From Symsagittifera roscoffensis (taxonomy: Eukaryota > Xenacoelomorpha > Acoela > Convolutidae): DNA of 64,000 bases. The position numbers were made by a program, and so were the translations under genes. A model generated the notes under the pieces. It ran no database searches and was not told the origin of the DNA. It worked only from the letters and a program-made list of their open reading frames with translations. Positions 29,873 to 43,515 of this stretch are shown here, piece by piece. How positions within the stretch are numbered: position 1 is the stretch's first letter; each line of letters begins with the position of its first letter. The DNA is taken from assembly GCF_963678635.1 (NCBI RefSeq), contig NC_087070.1, forward strand, positions 43,322,988 through 43,386,987. The letters run 5' to 3'.

Positions 29873-31669
29873 TATTTTTTTAATATTTAGGATATATGGG
29901 TACAATATTCTGATCAACTGTTTTATTCTGATTAAAATTCTGATTATCTAAGTTTCAGTTTTTATAGAACATCATAGTCTTAAAAATCAAACATGCGTTT
30001 TTGCCCGCTGAATAAGTAGCGCAGAATTATCTGAATATCGAAATCAAGTCAAAACTTAGAAAAAAAAAACTTCAATAGAGCTGCAAAAACTGATCTATCT
30101 AAAACTTTCTATAAACCTTAAACCTACTCCTCTAGGCTGTATACTAATCTGAACATCAAAAAGAAAATTTTGTGTTTTTTAAACGTTTTTGATTGACATC
30201 TGTATAATTGATTTCCGCAAAATTTGATCAAACTCTGCTCAACAAATAAGAAAAAAAAGTTTGAAAATTTTTACATTGTTTTCTTTAAAAATTTTTGCTT
30301 AAAAGGCTCTAGAAAGTTCAAATAGGTTTCAATTAAAAGCTTCATGGTTTTAAAAAAATGCAAGATCGCAGATAATTGAAGCTGACAAATAATTCCCAAA
30401 ATTTTCTTTTCACTGCACTTTCTTTCCCTCAAAGGGGGAACTATTTGGCATTGTGAATTTCTCCACTAAAAATTCGGGTTGGTCATAGCAAAGTCACGAC
30501 TGTTGAGCAATTTTTATTTCATATCGAAGCTCTTTCAGTGTCCTTATTCAAGTTGCCTAAAGATAGTTTTTTTTCTACATGTCGAGAAATGGCGCTAATT
30601 TTTACAGTAATCAGACACGAGTTTGGCATAAGACCTGACAAAAATAAAACTTGATTCAGAGAATCACCTGTTTTTTTCTACTTTAGAGCATAAATAATTT
30701 TGTATCAGAGTTACAGCAATTTGAAAAAATGCGTTCCTGATTCTTTTTGTGAAATACCATGCAGTTTTTGAAATCACATTTTCGGTACAAGGTAATATTA
30801 AATCAATTGCTGAAATGGATCCAAAAAAAAATAAACAAAACTACCAGTTTTTGCAAACCATTGAAAATAAATTATTTCATAATTTTTGACGAAATCTCAC
30901 TTTTTAGGTTTCGAAGAGGCAGTGTTAAATAGAATTGATATAAACCGAAAATGAAGTAGTGAAAAATAAACAGGTTTCTTAGTAGAACACTATTGTAGCC
31001 AAAATGCAAACTGGGATTTTCTAGCAGGCCAAAGTAGTACAACTGAAGAATAATTGACTGACAGACGTGAAAAGATGCTTTGTCTGAGGATGAGCTTTGC
31101 TAATCAAAAAAATTATCTCACGGTTAATCATCACACTATCAACTTCAAAAGTAGAAAAATCTAACTAGCTGCAACGCGTGCTTAATGAAGGCGCAGCGGA
31201 GCAAGAAATCACTACTCGCCAAGTTTTAACTACCTACCAAAATCTAGGTGTGCTGCTGGGGCCTAGAAAACTCGGCGACAAGCAAATTAAAATTACACAA
31301 AAACCAAAAGAGCAAAAGAGTATATTATCAAAGAACTGATAAAATTCTTATCGAAAATCAATTTGAAAATATTAAATCGAAAAACTAGAGTACAATATTG
31401 AAATGCATTAATTATCCTACTTTGACATTAATAACTTGATTTGTTCTTGGAGAACCTACTTTTAATCAACCATAAAATAGTTTAGGTCCGTAAACATTTT
31501 TCTAGCGATTTACACGCAAGTTTTTGTCCATGTTCAGTTATTTTCTGATCGTCTAATTTGCCTGTCGTCTAATTCCTCTAGCCCCGTGCTGTTGCTTTAA
31601 GCTATCAAATGAATGATCAAAAATTGATAAATGTCAAATCAAAGCTTTAGCCAATTGATCTCAACCTAA
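29873..31669. other. AT-rich stretch without recognised features
   Basis: No exon or repeat structure was recognised. A slightly GC-richer patch at 31170-31270 could not be assigned. Confidence 0.4.
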
Positions 31670-31869
31670 NNNNNNNNNNNNNNNNNNNNNNNNNNNNNNN
31701 NNNNNNNNNNNNNNNNNNNNNNNNNNNNNNNNNNNNNNNNNNNNNNNNNNNNNNNNNNNNNNNNNNNNNNNNNNNNNNNNNNNNNNNNNNNNNNNNNNNN
31801 NNNNNNNNNNNNNNNNNNNNNNNNNNNNNNNNNNNNNNNNNNNNNNNNNNNNNNNNNNNNNNNNNNNNN
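31670..31869. other. Assembly gap, 200 unknown bases
   Basis: Exactly 200 N. The round length suggests an estimated or default gap size. A near-identical tandem duplication follows shortly after. Confidence 0.99.
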
Positions 31870-32033
31870 AAAAAAACCGAAAAAATATGATTTGTGTACT
31901 TATAAAATTGTCACTGAGCTTTTTTTGCTGCAATATCGATACTCAAAATTATCATTACAGAGCAAAAAGTCGAAAGCAGTTTTGAAGAGTTAATGCATTA
32001 ATTTTGCAGTGAAATTTCTGGCATAGTTGAATT

Positions 32034-33236
32034 TTTTTGCTTGATAGTTGAGCAACGATAAAAACATATGTTATTTTTCATCTTTGTTTTCAAAAATAAC
32101 GCTTTGAATTTCAATGAGGAGAAGTCGATCAGTTTGAACCAAAGATTTTGAACAAAATACTTGTTACTTTTTCTCTTTTCTTGTTTCAGATTATTCTGCC
32201 CTTATTTTGTATTCAGTTGACAAGGCTATCTTCTAATAAAATTAGGGAACAATCTAAACAGAACATATTGTTCTTCCTATTTTCCGAAAAAGACGAGAAT
32301 ATCATAATCCTGGTGATATATTGTTTTCATTATTCAGACCAATTTCTGAAACAAAATAGAACATTAAGAGGCCAAACTGTGCTAGGATTCAGAGACAAGT
32401 CGTTGAACTTGTTCCAAAAAGTGGGTTAATTTCTTTTACTTACAAAACTAAGAACAAGATGTGTAACGTACATTTTATCGGCACACTAGTTTTGTCATGG
32501 ATTCCGCAACGAGCAATTAGGTGTTCTGGTTTCATCAAATGTGAACAATTTCCGCATATTTCAAGCCGATTTTGCAAACAAGTTAGCGCTTTTTGCAAAC
32601 AAGTTAACCAAAAAGTACATAACTCATCTGGCGCGACTCAAAGTCTCAAACAGACCTCAACTAACCAAGAATTAGACAAAAATTAGATTTGAATTAGACA
32701 AATACAACAATTCATAAAATTGTTATATGACAAGAACTTAATAGATATGTCTCAACGTTTCAATAGATCAGATGCAATTTTCCGAACAATACGAGAACTA
32801 CCCGGTATTGGAAGAAGACGTCGAAAAAGAAACGACATACGACTAGGAAAAAATCTAATAATCGATTTCATGATAGTACGACAAAAACGAGAGCAAACTT
32901 TTGTGTTTAGAATACTTTCAGCAGTAAGTTTAAATTTTCATTTACTGACATAACATTTGAAGAATAATCTTCAATAATCTTTCATGGCGCTAAACCTATT
33001 AATTATACAAAAACGACTGATAAAAACAACACTTGTCGTTTGCCTTAAACCAGCTGTAAAGTAAATAACATCTTGAAAAAACATTTTTTTAAATAAAATT
33101 ACAAACTTTAGTTAGTATAAATTATAAATTGTTAGTATTATAATTCATCACATCATCCCAGCTTCATCACCTAAAACATAACAGCAAAATTCAAAAAACA
33201 AACAACCATCAAAAATCACACCTAAATTTAACAATT
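32034..33236 (+). repeat. 1203-bp tandem duplication, unit 1
   Basis: Starts TTTTTTGCTTGATAGTTGAGC and repeats at a distance of exactly 1203 bp. I noticed one base difference between the two units (near 32876). Its second half (32618-33236) is related to the 5' leader of the LTR element at 35709-36300, and 32366-32430 is related to the Tc1-like miniature element. The open frames inside are not convincing host genes. Confidence 0.92.
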
Positions 33237-34439
33237 TTTTTGCTTGATAGTTGAGCAACGATAAAAACATATGTTATTTTTCATCTTTGTTTTCAAAAAT
33301 AACGCTTTGAATTTCAATGAGGAGAAGTCGATCAGTTTGAACCAAAGATTTTGAACAAAATACTTGTTACTTTTTCTCTTTTCTTGTTTCAGATTATTCT
33401 GCCCTTATTTTGTATTCAGTTGACAAGGCTATCTTCTAATAAAATTAGGGAACAATCTAAACAGAACATATTGTTCTTCCTATTTTCCGAAAAAGACGAG
33501 AATATCATAATCCTGGTGATATATTGTTTTCATTATTCAGACCAATTTCTGAAACAAAATAGAACATTAAGAGGCCAAACTGTGCTAGGATTCAGAGACA
33601 AGTCGTTGAACTTGTTCCAAAAAGTGGGTTAATTTCTTTTACTTACAAAACTAAGAACAAGATGTGTAACGTACATTTTATCGGCACACTAGTTTTGTCA
33701 TGGATTCCGCAACGAGCAATTAGGTGTTCTGGTTTCATCAAATGTGAACAATTTCCGCATATTTCAAGCCGATTTTGCAAACAAGTTAGCGCTTTTTGCA
33801 AACAAGTTAACCAAAAAGTACATAACTCATCTGGCGCGACTCAAAGTCTCAAACAGACCTCAACTAACCAAGAATTAGACAAAAATTAGATTTGAATTAG
33901 ACAAATACAACAATTCATAAAATTGTTATATGACAAGAACTTAATAGATATGTCTCAACGTTTCAATAGATCAGATGCAATTTTCCGAACAATACGAGAA
34001 CTACCCGGTATTGGAAGAAGACGTCGAAAAAGAAACGACATACGACTAGGAAAAAATCTAATAATCGATTTCATGATAATACGACAAAAACGAGAGCAAA
34101 CTTTTGTGTTTAGAATACTTTCAGCAGTAAGTTTAAATTTTCATTTACTGACATAACATTTGAAGAATAATCTTCAATAATCTTTCATGGCGCTAAACCT
34201 ATTAATTATACAAAAACGACTGATAAAAACAACACTTGTCGTTTGCCTTAAACCAGCTGTAAAGTAAATAACATCTTGAAAAAACATTTTTTTAAATAAA
34301 ATTACAAACTTTAGTTAGTATAAATTATAAATTGTTAGTATTATAATTCATCACATCATCCCAGCTTCATCACCTAAAACATAACAGCAAAATTCAAAAA
34401 ACAAACAACCATCAAAAATCACACCTAAATTTAACAATT
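33237..34439 (+). repeat. 1203-bp tandem duplication, unit 2
   Basis: Near-perfect copy of 32034-33236. After it, CGTATATTTGAAGCCGATTT (34440 on) resumes a piece of the unit's interior for about 40 bp, so a third, fragmentary copy follows. Confidence 0.92.
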
Positions 34440-35708
34440 TTCGTATATTTGAAGCCGATTTTGCAAACAAGTTACGAATTCTGCTCACAGTTACGGATTA
34501 TGCGACGGGTAACTTTACTATACACATTTATCAAGAGTTGTGAGAGTTCTACATACTGTTCCGATTTGCGCAAAGTTCGCAAATTTGTCTGTTTTTGAGC
34601 AATTTTGAGTGATACAGTGTTTTAGCTTTTGGTTCGTCACACCGAACCACCGTGATTCATAATCAAACTTAATGTTTTTTTTCGGTCAGTTTCTATAAAA
34701 AATATTAAAATTCAATAAAAAGGGTTATAATCCTAGTAATTTTTTGTCAATATTATCCATTATATTCAATTATGATCGGTTATATTTGATTGTTCTAAGA
34801 TAGTAGTGATGATTTTTATTTTGGTACGAAAGTTGATGCAATTTTTGGTGCAGCTGCTACGTATTTTGTTTTGTAATTTCCTACATTTCGTTTTTTAAGT
34901 TAAATTTAGTTTTTTTTATTTAATTTAAATTAATTTATGGCAGTTAAACAGTCTGTTTACAATTCTTTTTCTAGAAAAATCGCCATTTGCCCAAATGTCA
35001 TTTGCCCAACTGCTTTCTGCTTAGAGCAGTTCCTGCATCTTACGTTTCATAATGTCTTCGGCTTCATTTTTTTAACATTTTAATTAGATTTCAATTCCTT
35101 AAGTTTTTTCTTTTTGTTCAAATCTCACTTCACGGCAGTTTATTCTGTTCATTATACTGGGTCGCGTTTCTCAAAAAAATTGGTTGTAATGACAAAATAC
35201 TTGAATTTGCGGTCGGAGTTCTACACATGTAATGGATTATAATGTATACTTTTCTATCGGAAATCCATTTATTTCAATTAAAGTACAGGGGCGCTCAGTT
35301 TGGAGACCACAACAGCAAAACAGATCGAAGGAAACTAGCAATTGGAACCAGATCTAAACTAGTTTTTATAATTGGTTATTATTATGATATTTTATCTCTG
35401 TAAAATATTAAATACTAACCAATCATATTCAATCAAACTAACAACCTATTTATTTAAAAATTGTTGAAGCTACTTGTAGTTTCAACACCAGAACAATTTG
35501 AATTAATTTTAGAATACAGTTTTTCTCATTCTGGGACTAACTCGCGTAAACCGGTGTACACTAGATCTACTGAGACTAGAAGATAAAACAGTAAGATTAA
35601 GATCTGTATTAGACTAAGAAGTTGCACGAATCTATCCGGCCGAAAATAAGATAGCGTGACGAGCAGACTTGTACCATATCTGAAATTACTCTATGAGTAC
35701 AGTACATA
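34440..35708. other. AT-rich stretch before the LTR element
   Basis: Begins with a short partial copy of the 1203-bp unit and includes TTATAAT/ATTATGATCGG motifs shared with the dispersed repeats at 18830 and 56095. The 5' LTR of the following retroelement may lie here but no matching 3' LTR was found. Confidence 0.4.
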
Positions 35709-37413
35709 GTACATAACTCATCTGGTGCGACCAAAAGTCTCGAACAGACCTTAAATAACCTAGAATTAGACAAAATTACACTAGAATTAAGCAAAAACAA
35801 CATTTCATAAAAAATTGTAACATGATAAGAACTTAATAGATATGTCTCTACGTTTCAATAGATCAGAATCAATATTCCGAATAATAAGAGAACTACCCGG
35901 TATTGCAAGAAGACGTCAAACAAGAAACGACAGACGACTAGGAAGAAATCTAATAATCGATTTCATGATAGTAAAAAAAGAGATTAAATTTTTGAATTTA
36001 GAATACTTTCAGCAGTAAATTTAAATTTTCAATCACTGACATAAGATTTGAAGAATAATCTTCAATAACCTTTCATGGCGCTAAACCTATAATTTGTACA
36101 AAAACGACTGATAAAAACAACACTTGTCGTTTTCCTTAAAACAGCTGAAAAAACATTTATTAAAATAAAAATAAAAAATTTAGTTTCGTATAAATTATAA
36201 ATTGTTAGTATTATAATTCATCATATCATCCCAGCTTCATCACCTAAAACATAACAGTGAATTTCAAAAATTTGACAATCATCGAATCTAACATCTAACG
36301 TTAACGCTCTAATTTTAAACTATTAAGGCTTATCCTTACTTTCACTTAAATTAATTTCATTTAAATAACAGATCATCAAGGCTTCCCTTGGATCTTTAAA
36401 ATTCTAAATATTCAAAGCTCTGATTGTCCAGGCCTATCCTTGGATCAAATAGAACAATTTTGTTCTCCCCCTCCGCTTTTACTTAGTGTCTAACGTTCTC
36501 AAACGTCAATTCACCACCCAACCCTTATCAAAAGACCCAGAATTAACAGATTTTTTTTTTCAAAAAACTAACCATTTTAATTAAGCTAAACAGTGAAGAA
36601 CTTCAGTTACTCATCCTTCACTTGATCCCACTCCTCTTAGATGACCCAGGCTAAAACACTTAAACTTAGTAAGTCATAAAATAGTATCTAACGAACTACT
36701 TGCGTTCTAATTATACCTGAACCTTGTGGATCGATTTACTATTTTCCAACTCTTGATCACAAATCATAACCCCTAAGTAAGATTAAGTAGGTCAAATCTT
36801 AGCTTAGAATTAGCCACTAGAAAGAACAATTCACTCTTCGGAATCGACATACGCTTTCTCCCTAACCCAAATAAACAACTCAAAATAAGCTAACCACAAA
36901 AAATTGTAATAACTAACAGTTTAAGGCATTAGAATCAATAGTGCAGATTGTACTTCCAATATCCTAAACCTTATGTCAAGAGACAATTTAGGAAACAAAC
37001 AAACAACCATAATACACAATTGTTTAATTAACGACGAGAAATACGACCTCGTAATCACACGACACAGACAATCAGTAGGATATATAAGAACAAAAAGACA
37101 AACACGAAGAAAAAAGATAATAAACAAACAAAGACAAATTATTAGGAAAAGATTCTCAAAACGAAGAAACGCAACCTCAGAATCATAAACAACCGCAATA
37201 CACGAACTTCGTAATTTAAAAGACTCAATAAAGAAAATCTTCAAATAGACGATCAATTATATTTCCCAGACACAGAAACCATACCACAACCATCAAAAAA
37301 ACGCAAACAGAAAATAAAAAATTGCTACACAAACAAACCAATACGTTTGTACAATTGGAATCAACCAATAAGACACATTGAAAATTACACATTAACAAAA
37401 ATACAACACAAAA
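35709..37413 (+). other. Retroelement leader region with a possible primer-binding site and Arg-rich small ORFs
   Basis: Near 35720, ACTCA is followed by TC and TGGTGCGACC, which has the layout of an LTR end (CA) and a tRNA primer-binding site (TGG...). The same layout occurs in both 1203-bp units as TGGCGCGACTC (near 32630). Small basic reading frames follow at 35842 and 36973. All of this is tentative because no tRNA match was verified. Confidence 0.4.
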
Positions 37414-40400
37414 ATGATTCAAAATGAAGATAACTCAGAAAACTCATTACTTCCATTTTTGATATCACCACTATCTGAACCTCGCGTACAAATAGAATTT
37501 TGTAAAAATTTAATTGCAATTTTATTTGAAAAAGGAGAAAGTCCATGCACAAAAGAATTTCCAGATGTAAAAATAAAAAGACAACTTCTCGATCACTATA
37601 TCAAAGGTATATGTAGTCTCACATCACACTTTGGAATCCACACAATAGAAGTCATATCACCAAATGCATCTCATAACAGATATCTCATTCAAAGTGATGA
37701 TGTAGATATTGAATTCTCATAAGTTTTTACACAATACATCAAAAACATACAACACCAAAACTCACAAAGAGCAAACTCAATATTTACAAACGACGTATTC
37801 TCACTTATCTATAGCTATATATCTATATTAGTGCTGGATGAACCCCAAAACGATTCGCCTACTCAAACATCTCGACATACAGTTGTACAATTGAAATAAA
37901 CATATTTTCAAAATTTTTAAATGCAATAGGAGAAAACATAACAAATGATCAAATAAAACAAAATGTTAAACACGATTTACAAAAATTTTTCGATTATTTT
38001 AGTCACAATATTGATCTTATTGAACAAGCAAGAAAAATTTTCGACCACAAAGTACAGATGATAAAACTGTACTAGCAGAGCAATCAGACTATGTATGGGA
38101 CCCTGAATGGTCTTATAAATTATTTATCAACAGACCAACAGATATATCAAGTCAGGAAATTAGCACTATATTTATTAATAAAGATTATGTTAGAGTATAT
38201 CCACTTACAGTTGACTCAACATCTTTAAACTACAATTCATTCTTACCTGAAAGAACAGAAAAAAAATAGTTTAAATTCCACATTCATAAAAAATGATGAC
38301 CTATACGGAACAAGAAATCTTACACAACAAGATATACAAACCCCATCATTTTTTGTAAACGAAGGAATTGTTGAAACAATAACAACAACAGAAGCACAAC
38401 GAAGCATCTCATCTATTCAAGTAAATTTTACAACCCCAAAACTAAAAAATCCATTGTTACAACAACAATCATACAACCCACAGTTAAAACCTATGTTGCA
38501 CAAAAGTACAGAAGTATTTACAGATGGATTACCAATTATCTCGACCCGTAACAAAACCATCATTCCAACAACATAGAAATAATTTTACAGAACACAATTA
38601 TAACTATGTCAACGGACCAAAAACGACAAAAACTAAAGCAAATACTCAAATATTTTTACACAAAGTCAAAATGTACAACAACCAATCTTAAACTCAGTAA
38701 ATTTTCATGATCAACCACGGTCCTCGAAAGAACCAGATGGAAACTATCCATTTTTTCAACAACGTAAAAACAATTCAAATAAATACCATTACAAAAATCA
38801 ACCTCATCATTACGCACAAAATTATTTTCCATCAGACGATGATGAATACTATAATCAGAATCATTAACGGTTTTCCCCAAATGCAAGACCTCGTTCCTAC
38901 AGTATTGATCAACCAGATATTTTTGAACCGTACACACAAAATGAACAAATAAGACAACCTAGAACTAACCCAACACCTTACAATCATAATTTTCAACAAC
39001 GAAATCCAGTTAATACACATTCATATCAACCAACTCAGATGCAAAATGAAATCCCATTACCATATTATTTACAACAACACGAAATAACAAAAAGCCAATT
39101 AACAAATTTTTCTTAAAAGCCACACGCCGCAAAATCTCCACAAATGGCTAAGAATCCACACCTAATTGGTGGATCATCAATAACATCAAATAAACCACTC
39201 ATGGTATTCACACGCACAGACCCTTAATACTCTGTAGAAGATTACCTAAACGCAGTAACAGCAAATTTAATTTTAAATATAGGACCTGAACCAGTAAACA
39301 CGCCAATACATCGAAACTGGATACATAGACGCACAGCTCTAATCCAAACTACCCTTGACGGCGCAGCTCAAAGATGGTTTTTGAGTTTTACCTAAAGAAA
39401 AAAAATCAGATTGAAAAAGATTCACACAAGAATTCTCTAAAATGTTTGATTCAGAAAGAAACAAACAAAATCAAAAAATTTTATGCAATGAAATTCGTAG
39501 ACTACCCAATATGTCATAAAAACAACTGGCAGTAAGAATAGAAACACCAGTCCGAAAAGCATATTCACTTAATACTCATGATTATAAAATAACAAAGAAG
39601 ACAGAGATCCTAATGATGACTCTAACAACAGAAATCACTATGAAATTGGAAGAAACAGAAAACTTAAAACTATAATATGTAAACAACATCAAGACCATTA
39701 CTTCGCACATAAACAATATCAACGACTCTGATTCTGATTTATCAGAAAAAAATTAGCGAAACTTTGAACATTTACGAGGAAATCCCAATTTTCAAAGGAA
39801 AACCATCATCAAAAAATGGTGTAATTATTGTCGACAATAAGGACACAGTAGCGCTGAATGCAGACAAAAACAACAATATAACCAAAATAAACCACAAAAA
39901 CATAGAGAACCCAACAAATCGTTTCATCAAAACGTGAAGAAAGATCAAAATTCACCCAAAAAAAAACATTCATAGCAACAATAGTTCAGGAAAACCCCTT
40001 CCAAATAACTTCAACTATGCTAGACAACAATCACCCTATAAAACAAAATATAGAGGACGATCACCCTTCCAAAGAAATTCACAGAATTTCTCACAAAATA
40101 GGTATAGTTGATCACATAGTCGAAATAGTCAATATCAAAATAACTATTCAAGATCAATTTCAAATCAACACAGATTTAACGACAGATCTTACTCAAAGTC
40201 TAGAAATCGAAGTTATTCAAATAACAGATCTAGAAACTCTTCATACAATCGATACAGAAATTAATCTGACGATCGGAATAGGAACTATTCAAACAATCGA
40301 AACCCTAGATATCAAAATGATCGATCATGCGATTATTCAAACAACAGATTAAAATATAGTAATTATCAAGATAGATCACGCGATAATTCACAGAACAGAA

Positions 40401-40620
40401 GCTCAAGCTATAATAACAGCCAAAGAAACTACTCTCAATCACCACAAAGGAATAACTCACGTTATCAAAATTCACAACAAAATTATAGGAGTAATACACC
40501 TAAACTCAAAGAAATATCAATCAAGTACAATCAACTGAAGAAACTCAACCAGATTCCCCCGGTATTGACAATTAAGAAACCACAGAATTGCAATTAAACA
40601 ACATCAATTGCGAATTCACA
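37414..40620 (+). pseudogene. Retroelement gag region, fossil
   Basis: Starts near MIQNEDNSENSLLPFLI. It includes a nucleocapsid-type CCHC zinc knuckle near 39825-39870 (C-x2-C-x4-H-x4-C layout). It ends in a remarkable Ser/Arg/Asn/Tyr-rich tail (about 40020-40500), with repeated RS, RN and YS steps. Identified by position before pol and by the knuckle. Heavily broken. Confidence 0.65.
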
Positions 40621-40899
40621 TAAAGCGAAAGTGTTACAGAAAACACAATTTCAATTAAAATGATAAACGTTGAAAATGACTATGAGCCTATTATATATGA
40701 ACATCCGATATATTCTCATATATATCAAAACTATGACCAATTTTTTTGAACTTTTATACAAGACCAGTATCAAACAGCACAACAAAAGAAAAAATAGAAA
40801 AAATAGTAGAAGAAAAAAACAGAAGAAAAAACCACTGAATGTTTAAGCACAAATAACATTTTTCAAAACATACCTAAAGAAACACATTTTCAAAAAGAA

Positions 40900-41490
40900 A
40901 AAATATGGACCATTCTACTTCTTTTAGAAAGTCCAAAATCAAAACAATTGCAAACACCAGACTTGAAATAGATTTTTTAATCGATTCTGATGCAGAATCA
41001 ATTATTATAAGCATTCCCGCTTAGAGCGAAATCAAAATTCTACATCCACAACTGATACCCTTCAAAACAACAAGTAGACTAGCAACCGACCGCACAAGGA
41101 TCAACCTTAACAAACTATGGAAAAATACAACTCTTCCTTGTTCCCACTCGAACAATGGAACAAAACAAACTCATGAGCAAACCAATCAAACAGACCTTCC
41201 ATGTCACTAATGTAAAAACACAATATCATTGGAATACCATTTATCACTAGATATATACCAACAATATACATCTTAAATGGTGAAAATCATATAAAAGATA
41301 AATACACGAGAATGAAAACACCTTTTTGACATTTTTTCAAAGAATAAACAAACAACCACCCTTTTTCTCAAAATTTTACCCTATATACAATCAGGAACGA
41401 AAACATCTAAAACCACTATCAGGAAACATGTATAACTTTTCGATCAAACAATTCACCAATTTGATAAAGAGCAAAACAAACAACATCTCT
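40900..41490 (+). pseudogene. Retroelement protease region, fossil
   Basis: The segment IDFLIDSDAESIIISI near 40970 resembles the active-site strand of a retroviral-type aspartic protease and lies between gag and RT. Broken; limits approximate. Confidence 0.5.
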
Positions 41491-41492
41491 TT

Positions 41493-42836
41493 ATGTGTGA
41501 CCTTGAAGTCAGACCAACTCACAAATTTTTTCGAGTATCAGTTTCATCTATTCAATACATGAAAGACTCAAACTCTGACAGAATTGCTTTACATATATAT
41601 AACAATTCCCCATATAGAATAACCTTACCACTAGGACTCTTAGGTTATTGCGAAACTAAAGCGACAGTTTCTCCCACAAAAGAAATAGCGTATAGAGCAA
41701 ATAAAGTTTTACTACTATTAGACATATGTCAGCCTACAATTGTTGATGACAAGTTGTCAATCGATAATAACTTAAGCAATGAAAAACGTAATAGAGATTA
41801 TTTTACAAAAACCCAATATTTCAAACCAACATTTCAAATTTCAAAATATACGACAGAACAGCAAAAATTTTTAACAATGTTTAATTTTCAACACTCTCAG
41901 ATAACACAAAAAGAATTCGAACAACTAGCTGACCTATTATTAAAATATCCAAAAGTTTACTCAACATCAAAAGTTGATGTAGGAAAAATAAATTCACCAT
42001 TACATTTACCCCTAAAATCTGACGCAGTTTTCGAAAAAAAACGAGCAAGTAAAGTCCCAATTCACTTGCAAGATAAAGTTAACAGACTACTTGAAATACC
42101 AGAACAATATGAAATCATCTCTCCAGTAAACAAAGAAGAACAGCCAAAAGATAACACATTTACAAACCCCCTTATCATGTTAGCGAAAGGAGAATCTTTA
42201 AAAATTGTTCTGGATGCAAGACATTTAACTTCACTCAAAGATGAATCTAAATGTAATTGGCCTACTGAACCAATTCAAGTAATTCTCACAAAAATAAATG
42301 GAAAATAATTCACAAGAGCAGATATGAATAGTGCATATAATCAAATGCCACTAGATGAACAATCACGACGATTAACACAGTTCGTTATTGGAAGACAACA
42401 ATACGAATTCAACAGATTATTCTATGGAATTTCCATAGGACCAGCAGCTTTTTTAGCATTTATGAGTAAAATTTTAAGACCATTAAAACTCAATCAAAAT
42501 GCAATTACATATTTAGATGATGTGTTTATGCAATCACAAACCAAAGACAAAATGTTTACTGTCTTAGAAAAAAATCATCAGATTTTACTACAAGAAAACA
42601 TGAAAGCAGCCCCAAATAAATCACACTTTTTCCTAACACGAGTAAAACTCCTTAGACATATTATAGAAGGAAACACTATATTTCCATTAAAATCTCGTAC
42701 AAACGCAATCCAGAAACTTCAACCACCTTCACATAAAAAAAATACAAGAGTTTTTGGAATGTGGAACTTCTTAAGTAAATACGTATACAAAATGCAGCTA
42801 TACTTAAGACCCTTTTACAACATCCTTAGACAATAA
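41493..42836 (+). pseudogene. Retroelement reverse transcriptase, fossil
   Basis: Recognisable Ty3/gypsy RT blocks in order: VNRLLEIPEQYEIISPV, NPLIML, IVLDARHL, FTRADMNSAYNQMPLDE, QYEFNRLFYGISIGPAAF and the catalytic ITYLDDVFMQS box near 42520. The best-preserved part of the element, but still broken. Confidence 0.88.
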
Positions 42837-43515
42837 ATAATTTCGAATGGACAACAGAACATCAAAAGCGATTCGAAGAGATAAAAACTCTTCTCAACGA
42901 AAAATTATCAAACACTAATCCAAATCCCGATCAACAACTTTTTCTACTCTATCTAGATTGCCAAAACAATCACTACGAAGTAGATTTACTAGGAACATCT
43001 ACATTTAAACCGATACCATACTCTTCACGGATACAAAATAATACACAACAAAAACCAATCAAACAAAAACTATATAAAAAAGATCTATTCCTTTTAATAG
43101 AAAAAGAAAATCTCACTGATAATGTAAATTTATCAGGCCCACCAAATGTTGATTCAAAATTTACAATGAACCATGATTTTAACCTTCATGGCCCACTAGA
43201 TAAAATACCTCTAACAAAACTGGAAATTGAAAACTTTTTTCTACCAATAACAGAAAAAGTTACCCTCGAAATATCACATCAAAATCTTGACCCAGTCATT
43301 AGACAATTAAAATCTTGGCACAAATATAAAACCAAGACACTGAAAGCCGATACAACCATACTAGGAAACAAAAACCTTCTTAGATACTTCAGAAAAATTA
43401 ACGACACCTCAATCAATGAAAACACGGATATCCTAGAATACCAAACACCTGATATCAAAGTAACCTGCTTACCATTAAGTATGATGCTTACAGTTTTCAT
43501 ACTTCTCACTCTTTA
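42837..43515 (+). pseudogene. Retroelement connection and RNase H region, fossil
   Basis: FEWTTEHQKRFEEIKTLL directly after RT is the usual connection to RNase H, followed by FLLYLDCQNNHYEVDLLG and PYSSR. A spacer towards integrase follows. Broken. Confidence 0.6.

Noticed and set aside
31661-31933. Frame spanning the gap
   Set aside because: It consists mostly of unknown bases.
32148-32686. Repeated 93- and 75-codon frames in the 1203-bp units
   Set aside because: Part of the first is a miniature-element remnant. They are present twice only because the unit is duplicated, and there is no family likeness.
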